Shown in pieces: positions 51,024-59,460 of a stretch of DNA of 64,000 nt. A program made the position numbers and the translations under genes. Each line of letters begins with the position of its first letter. Position 1 is the stretch's first letter. The notes under the pieces were generated by a model, which searched no databases, was not told the origin of the DNA, and saw only the letters and a program-made list of their open reading frames with translations. Source of the stretch: an uncultured Eubacteriales bacterium (GTDB taxonomy: Bacteria > Bacillota > Clostridia > Christensenellales > CAG-917); assembly GCA_900544575.1 (NCBI GenBank), contig UQVO01000002.1, positions 96,872 to 160,871 of the forward strand, written 5' to 3'.

Positions 51024-53258
51024 TCAGTCCTTTTTGAAGACGTCGCCGATGGAGCGGAAGCCGTCTTTCAGCGCGACGCCGAGAGGTTTGTTGAGAGGTT
51101 TGATGTCCACAACCTTACCCGTATTCGTGATGTTGTACACGACATAGCTGTAATAGAGTGACAGCAGAACGGTGAACACACTGAACACGATGAAGTCCGC
51201 ACCCGTCCTTTCGAAGTCCACCAACATACCGTCGGACACAATCGTCGCATAGCCGGAGTTCTTGATAATGAGACCTACGCAGAGGAAGGACAGCACCGCA
51301 TACCCCGCCATTATGCCGTACATTCTCTTTTCGCCCGATACCATCGTGTAGATGAGTCCGAGCGCGATGGACATAAAGAGATAGGTGTAAGTGACTTTGA
51401 GGGTGAACACCGCCACCATTGCGAGCGTGTAGGACGCCAGCAGGATGACTTCCTGACGGTTGCGCTTCTTGACGTACAGCGAGCAGATATAGACCACCAG
51501 CACGAGGATGAACACGAGGTTGAGTATGGACGCGGTGTCGTTGAAGCCCTGCTGATTGAGGGTCGCCATACCGTAGAAACCGAACGCGTTGTCGACGAAA
51601 ATCTGGTTGTTAATCATCTGGTTCGCAATCATCCGCATACCGTAGAACGCATTCTCGCCGAGATGATTTATCGCAACGGGCAGCGTCAGCAGATAGACCG
51701 CCGCAAAAGCTCCCACAAGACCGAAGACTACGGTCGCGCGGGTCTTGCCGAAGGATTTCAGCGTGGAATCCGCACGGTAGTACATATAACCCATATAGGT
51801 CACGGCGATGGGTGCGAGCGCGAGAGCGCGGATGTCGAGGATGACCGCAAGAGCCATAACTCCGTACATCGCAAGATACTTCTTCTCAACCAGAAGCAGG
51901 ACCGCCGCGACCATAAGCGCGACAAGCAGGGACACGAACGTGTTGGTCATGCCGCTCATCACGATGGTGACGGGAAGCAGCGCATAGACTGCGGCAAAGA
52001 TGATTGCAAGCCTGTCGCCCGCATACTTTCTGCCGTAGAAATAAATCATTGCGATTACCGCCATATCGGCAAGCACGCCGACCATACGGATGAGCACCGA
52101 AACTCCGTCCGCGGTCAGGTTCTGCCCCATTGCGCCGATTATGGCAAGGATATACATCGCGCCGGGCGACATCGTCGCCACGTCCACGTTGCTCCACGAA
52201 GACGCATTTGCGTAAATGTTGCCGACACCGTGCTGCGCAAGCCATCTGGCGAGGTCCACCGTCGCGTCCATCTCACCGCCGAAACCGTACATCGACAGCA
52301 GGAACACAAGACGGACGATGAAGGTGCCGAGCATCAGCATCGCCGCGATAAACCAGCAGTTCGTCCACCACTTGGCGGACACGGCGGATTTCGCTCCGCT
52401 CTTGCCCTTCTTCCCGCCCTTGGACGCGTAAGGAGCCGCGGGAGCCGAGCCGCCGGAAGTGCCGTCGAAGTTGACGAACACGTCGCTGCGTGCGTAATTC
52501 TTTCTGATGAGCACATACGCGCAGACGACCACCGCAACGCAGAACAGCGTGAGGAAGGTCACGAACAGCGTGCCGGAAAGGTCACGGTTGTAGCGCGCAA
52601 TCTGCGACATCCTGAAATCGTGCACGGTGGTGCCGGAGGGCACGGAGGAAGAGTCGACGCGCATCATCGACACGTTGTCGAAGAGCACTCTGCCCACGCA
52701 TTCCGCATCCTCTGCACCGAGAGAAAGCGCGATGGTGAGATAGTCGGTGTTGACGGGACGCACATAGAAAGTGAGCGTGACCCATCCGTCCGTCGTTTCT
52801 TCCTGTTGCACGAAATAGTAGTCGGGATTTTCGAGGAAAGTGACGTAAGCGCCTTTGTACTCGTCGTCATTGCCCGCGGAAAGCGAAGTCACGCGCATAT
52901 CCACGCTGACGAGATAGACGGCATTTCTGTCCACGGCGATTTCCTGGGAAAGATACACCCAGCCGCTTTTGCCGCCGGTGTCGAGATAAATGTAACTCAA
53001 ACCGTGCTCTTCCCGGTCGGCTTCGGGCGAGGGCTGTCTGCCGTAAGGCGAATCCACTCCGTCATCCCACGCGCCGCCCAGCGTCCAGTCCTCTATGACA
53101 ACGTCGTCGTCGGAATTGTAGCTGTAACTTTCGAAGTCGCCGTTCGTCACAAGCTCGACGTCCACGGCGGTGCGTCCGGAATCGCACGCCGAAAGCACAA
53201 ATAGTGCCAGTACGAGTACCAGCACTATCACGCATATCGAAACAATTCTTTTCTTCAT
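51024..53258 (-). CDS. Lipoprotein fusion: carbohydrate-binding-like ectodomain plus GT-C-like membrane protein
   Basis: 744 residues. An N-terminal signal with lipobox VLSAC (Cys about 25), then a jelly-roll-like domain to about residue 220 resembling CBM4/9-type modules (ELVTNGDFESYSYNSDDDVVIEDWTL at its start and GRVLFDNVSMMRV at its end). A helix follows at about 237-257, a basic linker (KGGKKGKSGAKSA), then about eleven helices with GT-C/dolichol-mannosyltransferase-like features (GGEMDATVDLARWLAQHGVGNIYA, SPGAMYILAI, IIFAAVYALLPVTIVMSGM). It is probably a lipid-linked sugar transferase or mannosyl/galactosyl-type enzyme; the substrate is unknown. It lies 11 bases past rplS. Confidence 0.75.
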   Translation of the reverse strand: MKKRIVSICVIVLVLVLALFVLSACDSGRTAVDVELVTNGDFESYSYNSDDDVVIEDWTLGGAWDDGVDSPYGRQPSPEADREEHGLSYIYLDTGGKSGWVYLSQEIAVDRNAVYLVSVDMRVTSLSAGNDDEYKGAYVTFLENPDYYFVQQEETTDGWVTLTFYVRPVNTDYLTIALSLGAEDAECVGRVLFDNVSMMRVDSSSVPSGTTVHDFRMSQIARYNRDLSGTLFVTFLTLFCVAVVVCAYVLIRKNYARSDVFVNFDGTSGGSAPAAPYASKGGKKGKSGAKSAVSAKWWTNCWFIAAMLMLGTFIVRLVFLLSMYGFGGEMDATVDLARWLAQHGVGNIYANASSWSNVDVATMSPGAMYILAIIGAMGQNLTADGVSVLIRMVGVLADMAVIAMIYFYGRKYAGDRLAIIFAAVYALLPVTIVMSGMTNTFVSLLVALMVAAVLLLVEKKYLAMYGVMALAVILDIRALALAPIAVTYMGYMYYRADSTLKSFGKTRATVVFGLVGAFAAVYLLTLPVAINHLGENAFYGMRMIANQMINNQIFVDNAFGFYGMATLNQQGFNDTASILNLVFILVLVVYICSLYVKKRNRQEVILLASYTLAMVAVFTLKVTYTYLFMSIALGLIYTMVSGEKRMYGIMAGYAVLSFLCVGLIIKNSGYATIVSDGMLVDFERTGADFIVFSVFTVLLSLYYSYVVYNITNTGKVVDIKPLNKPLGVALKDGFRSIGDVFKKD

Positions 53259-53269
53259 CGCTTTCCCTG

Positions 53270-53611
53270 TTATCTGATTTCTTTGAGTTTCGCCGCTTTG
53301 CCGGTGCGTTCACGCAGATAATAGAGTTTCGCGCGGCGGACCTTGCCGTGGCGGACCACTTCGATGTGGTCAATCTTGGGGGAATGCATGGGGAAAGTTC
53401 TCTCGACGCCCACGCCGTAAGTTACGCGACGGACGGTGAAAGTTTCGCGGATGCCGCCGTTCTTCTTCGCGATGACGGTGCCTTCGTAGGATTGAAGCCT
53501 TTCGCGGTTGCCCTCGATGACTTTGACGAAGACCTTGACCTGGTCGCCGATTGCGATTTCGGGCAAATCCGTTCTCATGCCCTCTTTTTCGATGGTGTCG
53601 ATAATGTTCAT
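53270..53611 (-). CDS. rplS: 50S ribosomal protein L19
   Basis: 113 residues, full length. Typical L19 segments are [35 protein letters not shown] and [48 protein letters not shown] precedes the ATG. In many Firmicutes rplS sits between trmD and rbgA; here it follows yraN as a separate unit with its own promoter and leader, and it heads a transcript with the membrane lipoprotein. Confidence 0.98.
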   Translation of the reverse strand: MNIIDTIEKEGMRTDLPEIAIGDQVKVFVKVIEGNRERLQSYEGTVIAKKNGGIRETFTVRRVTYGVGVERTFPMHSPKIDHIEVVRHGKVRRAKLYYLRERTGKAAKLKEIR

Positions 53612-53636
53612 TGTTGACTGTCCTCCTTTATACTAA

Positions 53637-53669
53637 GCGTTCTTAACGGTATTCCCGCAAGCGGAACGC
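53637..53669 (-). promoter_or_regulatory. Candidate rplS (L19) leader structure
   Basis: In the minus-strand leader GCGTTC (53669-53664) can pair with GAACGC (53642-53637), enclosing a smaller GC hairpin (TTCCGC...GCGGGAA). It lies between the promoter and AGGAGG, the place where L19 autoregulatory leaders occur in Firmicutes. I cannot confirm a family match. Confidence 0.5.
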
Positions 53670-53685
53670 CCGAGTCACGCGTGTT

Positions 53686-53714
53686 ATAATATCATATATT
53701 AAGTTTAATCACAA
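53686..53714 (-). promoter_or_regulatory. rplS promoter
   Basis: TTGTGA (53714-53709), 17-base spacer, TATTAT (53691-53686), giving a leader of roughly 68 bases. Confidence 0.65.
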
Positions 53715-53775
53715 GCAAAAAACGCGCGCTGAATCAATTTAATTTGCGATTTTTGCGCATTTTCCGCGGGGTTTT

Positions 53776-54123
53776 TCATCCTTCGGCGTCAAATGCGCCG
53801 CGAATGACCGTTACGGCGCCGTCACGCACTTCGACCGCGTCGAAACGCACGTTCACGCCGAAAAGGGAATGCGCCTGCACATATGCCTTTGCCGCGCGGA
53901 CGTAACGCCGCCGCTGCTCGCGGGTGATACGCTCCGCGGGCGAGGCAAACTCCGACGAGGAAGCCTTCACCTCGGCAAATACGAGGTCGCCACCCTCCGC
54001 GGCAATGATGTCCACCTCCACTCCCGCGCACTTTTCGTTGCGCGCAAGAATGCGGTAGCCGTCCTTTTCCAGCCTGCGTGCCGCAAGCTCTTCCGCGATA
54101 TACCCTGCCGCACGCCTGTTCAT
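53776..54123 (-). CDS. yraN: YraN (UPF0102) nuclease-like protein
   Basis: 115 residues. Restriction-endonuclease-like fold: GYIAEELAARRLEKDGYRILARNEKCAGVEVDIIAAEGGDLVFAEVKAS, with the conserved E...D...ExK pattern. Function in vivo is unsettled. Its ATG overlaps the rnhB stop (ATGA); the longer open frame upstream is only rnhB read out of frame. Last gene of the rpsP/trmD block. A T-run after weak inverted GC repeats (53715-53765) may terminate it. Confidence 0.9.
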   Translation of the reverse strand: MNRRAAGYIAEELAARRLEKDGYRILARNEKCAGVEVDIIAAEGGDLVFAEVKASSSEFASPAERITREQRRRYVRAAKAYVQAHSLFGVNVRFDAVEVRDGAVTVIRGAFDAEG

Positions 54124-54740
54124 CGCTTTTCTTCGCCGACGAAGTTTTTGATGAAAGTGCGGCGGTGTATCTCCGTCGGGCCGAGATTGCGCAGCGCTGC
54201 GATATGCTCCGCCGTGCCGTAACCCGCATTGCGCGCAAAGCCGTATCCCGGATATTTCCCGTCCATCTCCGCCATAAACGCGTCGCGTTCCACCTTTGCG
54301 ATTATGGAAGCCGCGGCGATGGAATAGCTGAGCGCGTCGCCGTGCACTATGCCCACCGTGCGGACGGGGATGTCGAGTTTCAGCGCGTCCACAATCACGA
54401 CGTCGGGTGTGACGGACAGCGCCGCAACGGCATCCGCCATACACGCTTTGGTCGCGGCAAGAATGTTCATCTCGTCTATGCGGCGGTTGTCGTAGGACAC
54501 GACGGAATAAGCGACGGCGCGGCGTCTGATTTCTTCCGCCAGCCGCTCGCGCTTTTTCTTTGCCACCTTTTTGCTGTCGTTGACGCCTTCGATGAGGTCG
54601 TCGAGAGGCATAATGACGGCGGCGCAGGTGACGGGACCTGCAAGCGGGCCTCTGCCCACTTCGTCCACTCCGCATATGTATCTGCACCCCTGCGCCATAA
54701 GTTCGTTTTCATAGCGCATAAGTTCGCTTGCGTGCACCAT
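54120..54740 (-). CDS. rnhB: Ribonuclease HII
   Basis: 206 residues. It removes ribonucleotides from DNA. Seen: CGVDEVGRGPLAGPVTCAAVIM (catalytic Asp-Glu), DSKK, VIVDALKLDI and SIAAASIIAKVERDAFM, with GYGFARNAGYGTAEHI near the end. I chose ATG 54740 (MVHASELM); AGAGGA is upstream with a rather long spacer. It overlaps yraN by four bases and starts eight bases after rbgA. Confidence 0.95.
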   Translation of the reverse strand: MVHASELMRYENELMAQGCRYICGVDEVGRGPLAGPVTCAAVIMPLDDLIEGVNDSKKVAKKKRERLAEEIRRRAVAYSVVSYDNRRIDEMNILAATKACMADAVAALSVTPDVVIVDALKLDIPVRTVGIVHGDALSYSIAAASIIAKVERDAFMAEMDGKYPGYGFARNAGYGTAEHIAALRNLGPTEIHRRTFIKNFVGEEKR

Positions 54741-54748
54741 TAATATGT

Positions 54749-55615
54749 TTATCCTCTCTTTTTCAGCATTAAACCCTGCATTTTGGGTTTTTCGAGCATA
54801 ATCTTTCCGAGGCGTCCTTTTCTGAAATCGTCGAGGATGCACCTCGCCGTCCTGTCGTAATCCGGCTCGCCGCCCTTGGTCTTGAAACCGCGCGCAAGCG
54901 CAATCGCGTCGAAAACGGCAAGCGGGTCGTCGGGCACTTCGGCAAGCCCGTACCTCGACGCAAGCTGCGTGCCGTACTCCCCTTTGATTTCGTCAATGAA
55001 GGAATAGACCAGCTCGCCGAGGTCGAGGACTTCGTCACGGATGCTGCCGATGTAAGCCAGATGCCGCGCGACGCTCTCTTCCTCGAATTTGCCCCACAGC
55101 GTCCCCGGCGTATCCAGAAAATCCACGCCGCCTATGCTCATCCATTGTTTGCCGCGCGTCACCCCCGGACGGTTGCCCGTCACGGCGCCCGCACGTTTGC
55201 ACATCGCGTTTATGACCGTGGATTTTCCCGAGTTCGGCACTCCTACGACCATTGCACGGACTGAAACTTTAGCTCCGCGCTCTCCGAAGCGGTCAATCTT
55301 GTCGGAGGTCGCCTTTTTCAGGCCCGCGACAATATCGGAGCAATCCCCCGAAGTCCCCACCGCCTTGACGAAAGGTTTGTTTTCGGCGGCAAACTTCGCG
55401 CACCACGGTTCTAGGTCGCGCGCTTCGACGAGGTCGCACTTGTTGAAAACGTAAAGGACGCGTTTGCCCGCTATAAGTTTGTCGAAAAGCGGATTGTTCG
55501 AACTGTAAACGGCGCGGGAGTCGATGACGTAAATGAGCGCGTCGACAAGACGGAGGTTTTCCTCCATCATCCGTATCGCTTTGGTCATATGTCCCGGAAA
55601 CCATTGAATGTTCAT
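54749..55615 (-). CDS. rbgA: Ribosome biogenesis GTPase RbgA (YlqF)
   Basis: 288 residues. Circularly permuted GTPase: NKCDLVE (G4) precedes VGVPNSGKSTVIN (G1), GVTRGKQW (G2) and LDTPGTLW (G3). The start MNIQWFPGHMTKAIRMM is typical. It acts in late 50S assembly. The ribosome site upstream is weak (GGAAAG). The 393-residue frame extending further upstream is not part of the gene. A 106-base gap separates it from trmD. Confidence 0.96.
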   Translation of the reverse strand: MNIQWFPGHMTKAIRMMEENLRLVDALIYVIDSRAVYSSNNPLFDKLIAGKRVLYVFNKCDLVEARDLEPWCAKFAAENKPFVKAVGTSGDCSDIVAGLKKATSDKIDRFGERGAKVSVRAMVVGVPNSGKSTVINAMCKRAGAVTGNRPGVTRGKQWMSIGGVDFLDTPGTLWGKFEEESVARHLAYIGSIRDEVLDLGELVYSFIDEIKGEYGTQLASRYGLAEVPDDPLAVFDAIALARGFKTKGGEPDYDRTARCILDDFRKGRLGKIMLEKPKMQGLMLKKRG

Positions 55616-55721
55616 CTTTCCGCAGGGCTTGTGCCCTCTCCTCTCCGAAAACGGCAAACGTCGCGCAGGACGCACGACACTCTTCTGCAAGAACGGCGCA
55701 TACGCGCGCCTTTGCGCAAAA

Positions 55722-56393
55722 TCAGTCGTTAAGCAGGTCGGGACGGCGTTCGCGTGTGATTTCGAGCGCCTTTTCCGCACGCCACTTCGCCACTTCCGCG
55801 TGATTTCCCGACACCAGCACGTCGGGGACGGAAAGCCCCCTGTAAACCTGCGGACGGGTGTACTGCGGATATTCCAGAAGCCCCGCCGAAAAACTTTCCT
55901 CCACCGTGCTTTCCGCGCTTCCCAGCACACCGTCGAGATAGCGCGCGACGGCGTTCATCACCACAAGAGCGGGCAGCTCTCCGCCCGTAAGGACGTAATC
56001 GCCTATCGAAATCTCGCGGTCAACGGCAAGCTCTATCGCGCGTTCGTCCACGCCCTCGTATCCTCCGCAGAGGAACAGCAGCTCGTCAAAAGATGCAAGC
56101 TCTTTTGCCATACTCTGCTTAAACGGCTCTCCCTTCGGGGACATATAAATGCGCAATGCCCTGTGTTCGGGGTCCGCCGCTTCCGTGGCGCGCACAATCG
56201 GGTCGGGCGTCATAACCATACCCGCTCCGCCTCCGTACGGATAGTCGTCGGTCTTGTGGTGTTTGTCCTGCGAATAGTCGCGGATGTTGACCACGTTCAC
56301 GGAAAATTTGCCGTCCTTGACCGCTCTGCCCATAATGCCGAGGCCGAGAATGTCGAAATATTCGGGGAATATGGTCAGCACGTGGAACTTCAT
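55722..56393 (-). CDS. trmD: tRNA (guanine-N1)-methyltransferase TrmD
   Basis: 223 residues. Makes m1G37 in tRNA with SAM. Knotted SPOUT fold with YPYGGGAGMVM, LLFLCGGYEGVDERAIELAVDREISIGDYVLTGGELPA and the C-terminal tRNA-binding part. Its ATG shares a base with the rimM stop (TGATG), so translation is coupled. Confidence 0.97.
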   Translation of the reverse strand: MKFHVLTIFPEYFDILGLGIMGRAVKDGKFSVNVVNIRDYSQDKHHKTDDYPYGGGAGMVMTPDPIVRATEAADPEHRALRIYMSPKGEPFKQSMAKELASFDELLFLCGGYEGVDERAIELAVDREISIGDYVLTGGELPALVVMNAVARYLDGVLGSAESTVEESFSAGLLEYPQYTRPQVYRGLSVPDVLVSGNHAEVAKWRAEKALEITRERRPDLLND

Positions 56394-56896
56394 CAGTCGT
56401 ATACCGCCGTCCTTTGCAGCATTATCCCGTCCAGAGTTATGACTCCGTTTTCGGCGTCGATGTCGCGCACGACTTCTTTGAGCGCGGGGAAGCTCATTCT
56501 TCCGTCCGCGGTTTTGACGACGTACACGTCCGCCGAGCCGTATTGCAACACGTCGACCAGCTCGCCCAGCCTGTCGCCGCCCGCATATACGTCCGCGCCG
56601 AGAAGGTCGGCGATGTAGTATCTGCCTTCGGGAGGCGGAGGAAGCTCGGCACGCAGCGCGCGCACTTCCTTTCCTCTCAGACTTTCGGCATCTTCGGGCG
56701 TGTCGATGCCTGCGAATTTTGCGTAGAGAAAAGCGCCCTCTGCCGAGAGAGACTCGATTTCCCTTTTCACGCCGCCTACCGTCAGCGTCTTCAAATGCAG
56801 AAGCCGCGAGGTGTTGTCGGAATAGGCTTCAATCTTCACCACTCCCTTTATCCCTCTCGGCCTCAGCACTCTGCCTATTGTGAGTTCGGTTTTCAT
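56393..56896 (-). CDS. rimM: 16S rRNA processing protein RimM
   Basis: 167 residues. N-terminal RimM domain (ELTIGRVLRPRGIKGVVKIEAYSD) and C-terminal PRC-barrel (RYYIADLLGADVY, LGELVDVLQYGSADVYVV, FPALKEVVRDID). It assists 30S maturation with S19. Its ATG overlaps the khpA stop (ATGA). Confidence 0.95.
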   Translation of the reverse strand: MKTELTIGRVLRPRGIKGVVKIEAYSDNTSRLLHLKTLTVGGVKREIESLSAEGAFLYAKFAGIDTPEDAESLRGKEVRALRAELPPPPEGRYYIADLLGADVYAGGDRLGELVDVLQYGSADVYVVKTADGRMSFPALKEVVRDIDAENGVITLDGIMLQRTAVYD

Positions 56897-57126
56897 TCGC
56901 GCTCTTCGATGACAACGCTGTAACGCACGGAAGACTTCGCGGACGCGGCTTTGACGAGAGTGCGGATTGCCTTTGCAATCTTGCCCTGCTTGCCGATAAT
57001 CTTGCCGATGTCCTTCTTCGCGGCGATGACGACGATTTCCGCCTCGTCGCCGTTTTCGCGCATCTCGATGGAATAATCCCCTTCGGGCACGAGTTTGCCG
57101 ATGAGATATTCTACAAGTTCAAGCAT
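56893..57126 (-). CDS. khpA: KH-domain RNA-binding protein KhpA (YlqC)
   Basis: 77 residues. Single KH domain with the GxxG loop in DIGKIIGKQGKIAKAIRTLV. Small-RNA-linked RNA-binding protein, often partnered with KhpB. The start was chosen at ATG 57126 (MLELVEYLIGKLV) with AAGGTG upstream, eight bases past rpsP; an earlier frame lacks a site. Confidence 0.93.
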   Translation of the reverse strand: MLELVEYLIGKLVPEGDYSIEMRENGDEAEIVVIAAKKDIGKIIGKQGKIAKAIRTLVKAASAKSSVRYSVVIEERE

Positions 57127-57134
57127 ATCGCACC

Positions 57135-57374
57135 TTACAGAATGCCGTGTTCCTTGAAAAGGTTGCGGACGGTATCGGTAGGCTGTGCGCCGTTGGCGAG
57201 CCACTTCTTCGCAAGGTCTGCGTCTATTTTCACGACCTTCGGGTCACTGACGGGGTCGTAAATGCCGATTTGCTCGATGTACTGTCCGTCACGCGCTTTT
57301 CTGGAATCCGTTGCGACGATGCGGTAGAAAGGTGCTTTCTTTGCGCCCATTCTGGTGAGTCTGAGTTTAACCAT
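57135..57374 (-). CDS. rpsP: 30S ribosomal protein S16
   Basis: 79 residues. Full S16: [48 protein letters not shown] precedes ATG 57374. It opens the operon rpsP-khpA-rimM-trmD-rbgA-rnhB-yraN. The frame runs on upstream through an intergenic repeat but without a start signal. Confidence 0.98.
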   Translation of the reverse strand: MVKLRLTRMGAKKAPFYRIVATDSRKARDGQYIEQIGIYDPVSDPKVVKIDADLAKKWLANGAQPTDTVRNLFKEHGIL

Positions 57375-57524
57375 TTTCTTTCTCCTTTCCCGATTGCTCG
57401 GTGTGTATATAAATAATGTTGTTTCGCATTTGCGGCGCTCCGCGCCGTCCCCCTCCGCGCCCGTCGGGACCTTTCCCTTCCGCAACAAGGCTCGTTTCCC
57501 GCAAAAAGGACGCAGTCGTTTTTG

Positions 57525-57596
57525 TGGGGTTTCATTCGGGGTCCCCGTCAAGAAATCTTTGATTTTTTGATGGGGTTTCATATGGGGTCTCCGTCA
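57525..57596. repeat. Two imperfect 26-base direct repeats between ffh and rpsP
   Basis: Copies at 57525-57550 and 57571-57596 share GGGGTTTCAT, GGGGTC and CCGTCA, differing at about four positions, with a 46-base period. The first contains the palindrome CGGGGACCCCG. Adjacent is AAAACAG/CTGTTTT (57596-57614), a possible weak ffh terminator. Nature unknown; could be a dispersed intergenic repeat or regulator site. Confidence 0.6.
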
Positions 57597-57622
57597 AAAC
57601 AGCACGGCTGTTTTCACGGGGC

Positions 57623-58960
57623 TTAAAACAGTCCCTTCATACCTTTCATCCCGCGCAGTCCTTTCATACCGCCCTTTTGCATACGCGCCATCATTTCGCG
57701 GGTGAGCTCGAACTGTTTGAGCATCTGGTTGACTTCCTGTATGGATGTGCCGCTGCCCTGCGCGATGCGCTTTCTGCGGCTGCCTTTGATGATTTCGGGA
57801 TTGCGGCGTTCCTTCGGCGTCATTGACTGGATGATGACTTTCGCTTTCACCAGCTTGCTTTCGTCCAGGTCCTCCGCCCTGACTTTGCCCGCCATACCGG
57901 GAAGCATCTTCATCATATCGCCGATGCCGCCCATTTTTTTCACGCTTTCGAGCTGTTCGAGATAATCTTCCAGCGTAAAGGAACGCTCTTTCAGCTTCTT
58001 TTGCAGGCTCTCCGCCTGTTCCTTGGAAAACGCCTGCTCCGCCTTTTCGATGAGGGTGAGCACGTCGCCCATACCGAGGATGCGGCTCGCCATACGGTCG
58101 GGATGGAAAGGTTCGAGGTCTTCCATCTTCTCGCCCGTGCCGCTGAACTTGATGGGCTTGCCCGTTACCGCCTTTATGGAGAGCGCCGCGCCGCCGCGTG
58201 TGTCGCCGTCGAGCTTCGTCATTATGACGCCCGTGACGTCGAGAGTCTTGTTGAAGGTGTCCGCGACGGTGACCGCGTCCTGTCCCGTCATACTGTCTAC
58301 GACGAGCAGTATCTCGGCAGGATTCACCGCCGCTTTGACGTCGACCAGCTCTTTCATCAGGGTTTCGTCAATGTGCAGTCTGCCGGCGGTGTCTATGATG
58401 ACGGTATCGAAGCCGTTTTTGAGCGCGTAAGCGACGCCCTCTTTTGCGATTTTGACGGGACTGATTTGCCCCATATCGAACACTTCCGTGCCCGCCTTCT
58501 TTCCGACTATGCCGAGCTGCTGTATGGCGGCGGGTCTGTATACGTCCGCGGCGACGAGCAGCACTTTCTTGCCCTGTTTTTTGAGATAAAGCGCGAGCTT
58601 GCCGCACATCGTAGTCTTGCCTGCGCCCTGCAATCCGCACATCATATACACCGTGGGCGGACGGTCGGACACCGCAAGTTTCTGATGTTTGCTGCCCATA
58701 AGGGCGACAAGTTCGTCATTGACTATCTTGATAATCTGCTGCGCGGGCGTGAGAGATTTGAGAATGTCCTCGCCGAGCGCCTTTTCACTCACCGCGGCGA
58801 CGAAATCCTTCACCACGCCGAAGTTGACGTCCGCCTCCAACAACGCGACGCGGATTTCTCTCATCGCCTGTTTGATTTCCAGCTCCGTCAGCTTGCCCTT
58901 GTTGCGCAGTTTGGAAAAGATGTGGTTCATCTTGTCCGAAAGACTTTCGAAGACAGACAT
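57623..58960 (-). CDS. ffh: Signal recognition particle GTPase Ffh
   Basis: 445 residues. NG GTPase domain with MCGLQGAGKTTMCGKLA, DTAGRLHID, TKLDGDTRGGAAL, then the methionine-rich M domain (RKRIAQGSGTSIQEVNQML, MMARMQKGGMKGLRGMKGMKGLF) that binds SRP RNA and signal peptides. GGAGG precedes the ATG, which abuts the ylxM stop. Confidence 0.98.
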   Translation of the reverse strand: MSVFESLSDKMNHIFSKLRNKGKLTELEIKQAMREIRVALLEADVNFGVVKDFVAAVSEKALGEDILKSLTPAQQIIKIVNDELVALMGSKHQKLAVSDRPPTVYMMCGLQGAGKTTMCGKLALYLKKQGKKVLLVAADVYRPAAIQQLGIVGKKAGTEVFDMGQISPVKIAKEGVAYALKNGFDTVIIDTAGRLHIDETLMKELVDVKAAVNPAEILLVVDSMTGQDAVTVADTFNKTLDVTGVIMTKLDGDTRGGAALSIKAVTGKPIKFSGTGEKMEDLEPFHPDRMASRILGMGDVLTLIEKAEQAFSKEQAESLQKKLKERSFTLEDYLEQLESVKKMGGIGDMMKMLPGMAGKVRAEDLDESKLVKAKVIIQSMTPKERRNPEIIKGSRRKRIAQGSGTSIQEVNQMLKQFELTREMMARMQKGGMKGLRGMKGMKGLF

Positions 58961-59287
58961 TTATTCCTCCAACAAACTTCCTGCACGGGAGAGCGACGCG
59001 GCACAATCCGCCGTCCTGCCCTCTCCGAGTGCTCTTTCCGCCTCTTCGATGAGAGAGGCGACCTTGCGTTCGCGCGCCACGAGCCCGAGCTTCTCCTCGA
59101 ACTCCGCCAGCGCGCGTTCGCCGCGTTTTATGCCGTCCAGCACCGCCTGACGGGACACCGAGAACATTTCGGCAAGTTCGCCGAGGGAAATATCCTCGTC
59201 GTAATGCAGACGAATGAGTTCGTTCTGCTTCCCCGTAATGAGCGCGCCGTAATACGCGCGCAAAGTGCTTATCTCGAACCTGTCCAT
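58961..59287 (-). CDS. ylxM: SRP-associated HTH protein YlxM
   Basis: 108 residues. Sigma-like helix-turn-helix (ISTLRAYYGALITGKQNELIRLHYDEDISLGELAEMFSVSRQAVLDGIKRGERAL). It stimulates Ffh/FtsY in Firmicutes and is regularly encoded before ffh. ATG 59287 has no Shine-Dalgarno; the 40-base leader carries a perfect hairpin (CGCCTTT/AAAGGCG, 59305-59320). Its own promoter lies upstream. Confidence 0.9.
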   Translation of the reverse strand: MDRFEISTLRAYYGALITGKQNELIRLHYDEDISLGELAEMFSVSRQAVLDGIKRGERALAEFEEKLGLVARERKVASLIEEAERALGEGRTADCAASLSRAGSLLEE

Positions 59288-59334
59288 AACGGTGTAAAGG
59301 CACTCGCCTTTGTAAAGGCGCAAACCTTGACACA

Positions 59335-59363
59335 ATCATACAACGCAAAAAGAAAACCGTCAA
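59335..59363 (-). promoter_or_regulatory. ylxM-ffh promoter
   Basis: TTGACG (59363-59358), 17-base spacer, TATGAT (59340-59335). The predicted leader starts near 59328 with a hairpin and two TGTAAAGGC direct repeats on the plus strand. Confidence 0.7.
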
Positions 59364-59460
59364 GCGTTTTGCCCGCGGTTTTCTGTCAGGGTTATATTTT
59401 CGCGAAAAATTGTTTTTATCGCGTTACCGTGCGGCTGCGCACCCGCGCACATTGCGCGCG

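Noticed and set aside
53776..54687. 303-residue version of YraN
   Set aside because: The first 188 residues are rnhB in another frame; the ATGA overlap at 54120-54123 marks the real start.
54749..55930. RbgA as a 393-residue protein with an N-terminal extension
   Set aside because: The extra residues are trmD read out of frame; the family start MNIQWFPGHM is at 55615.
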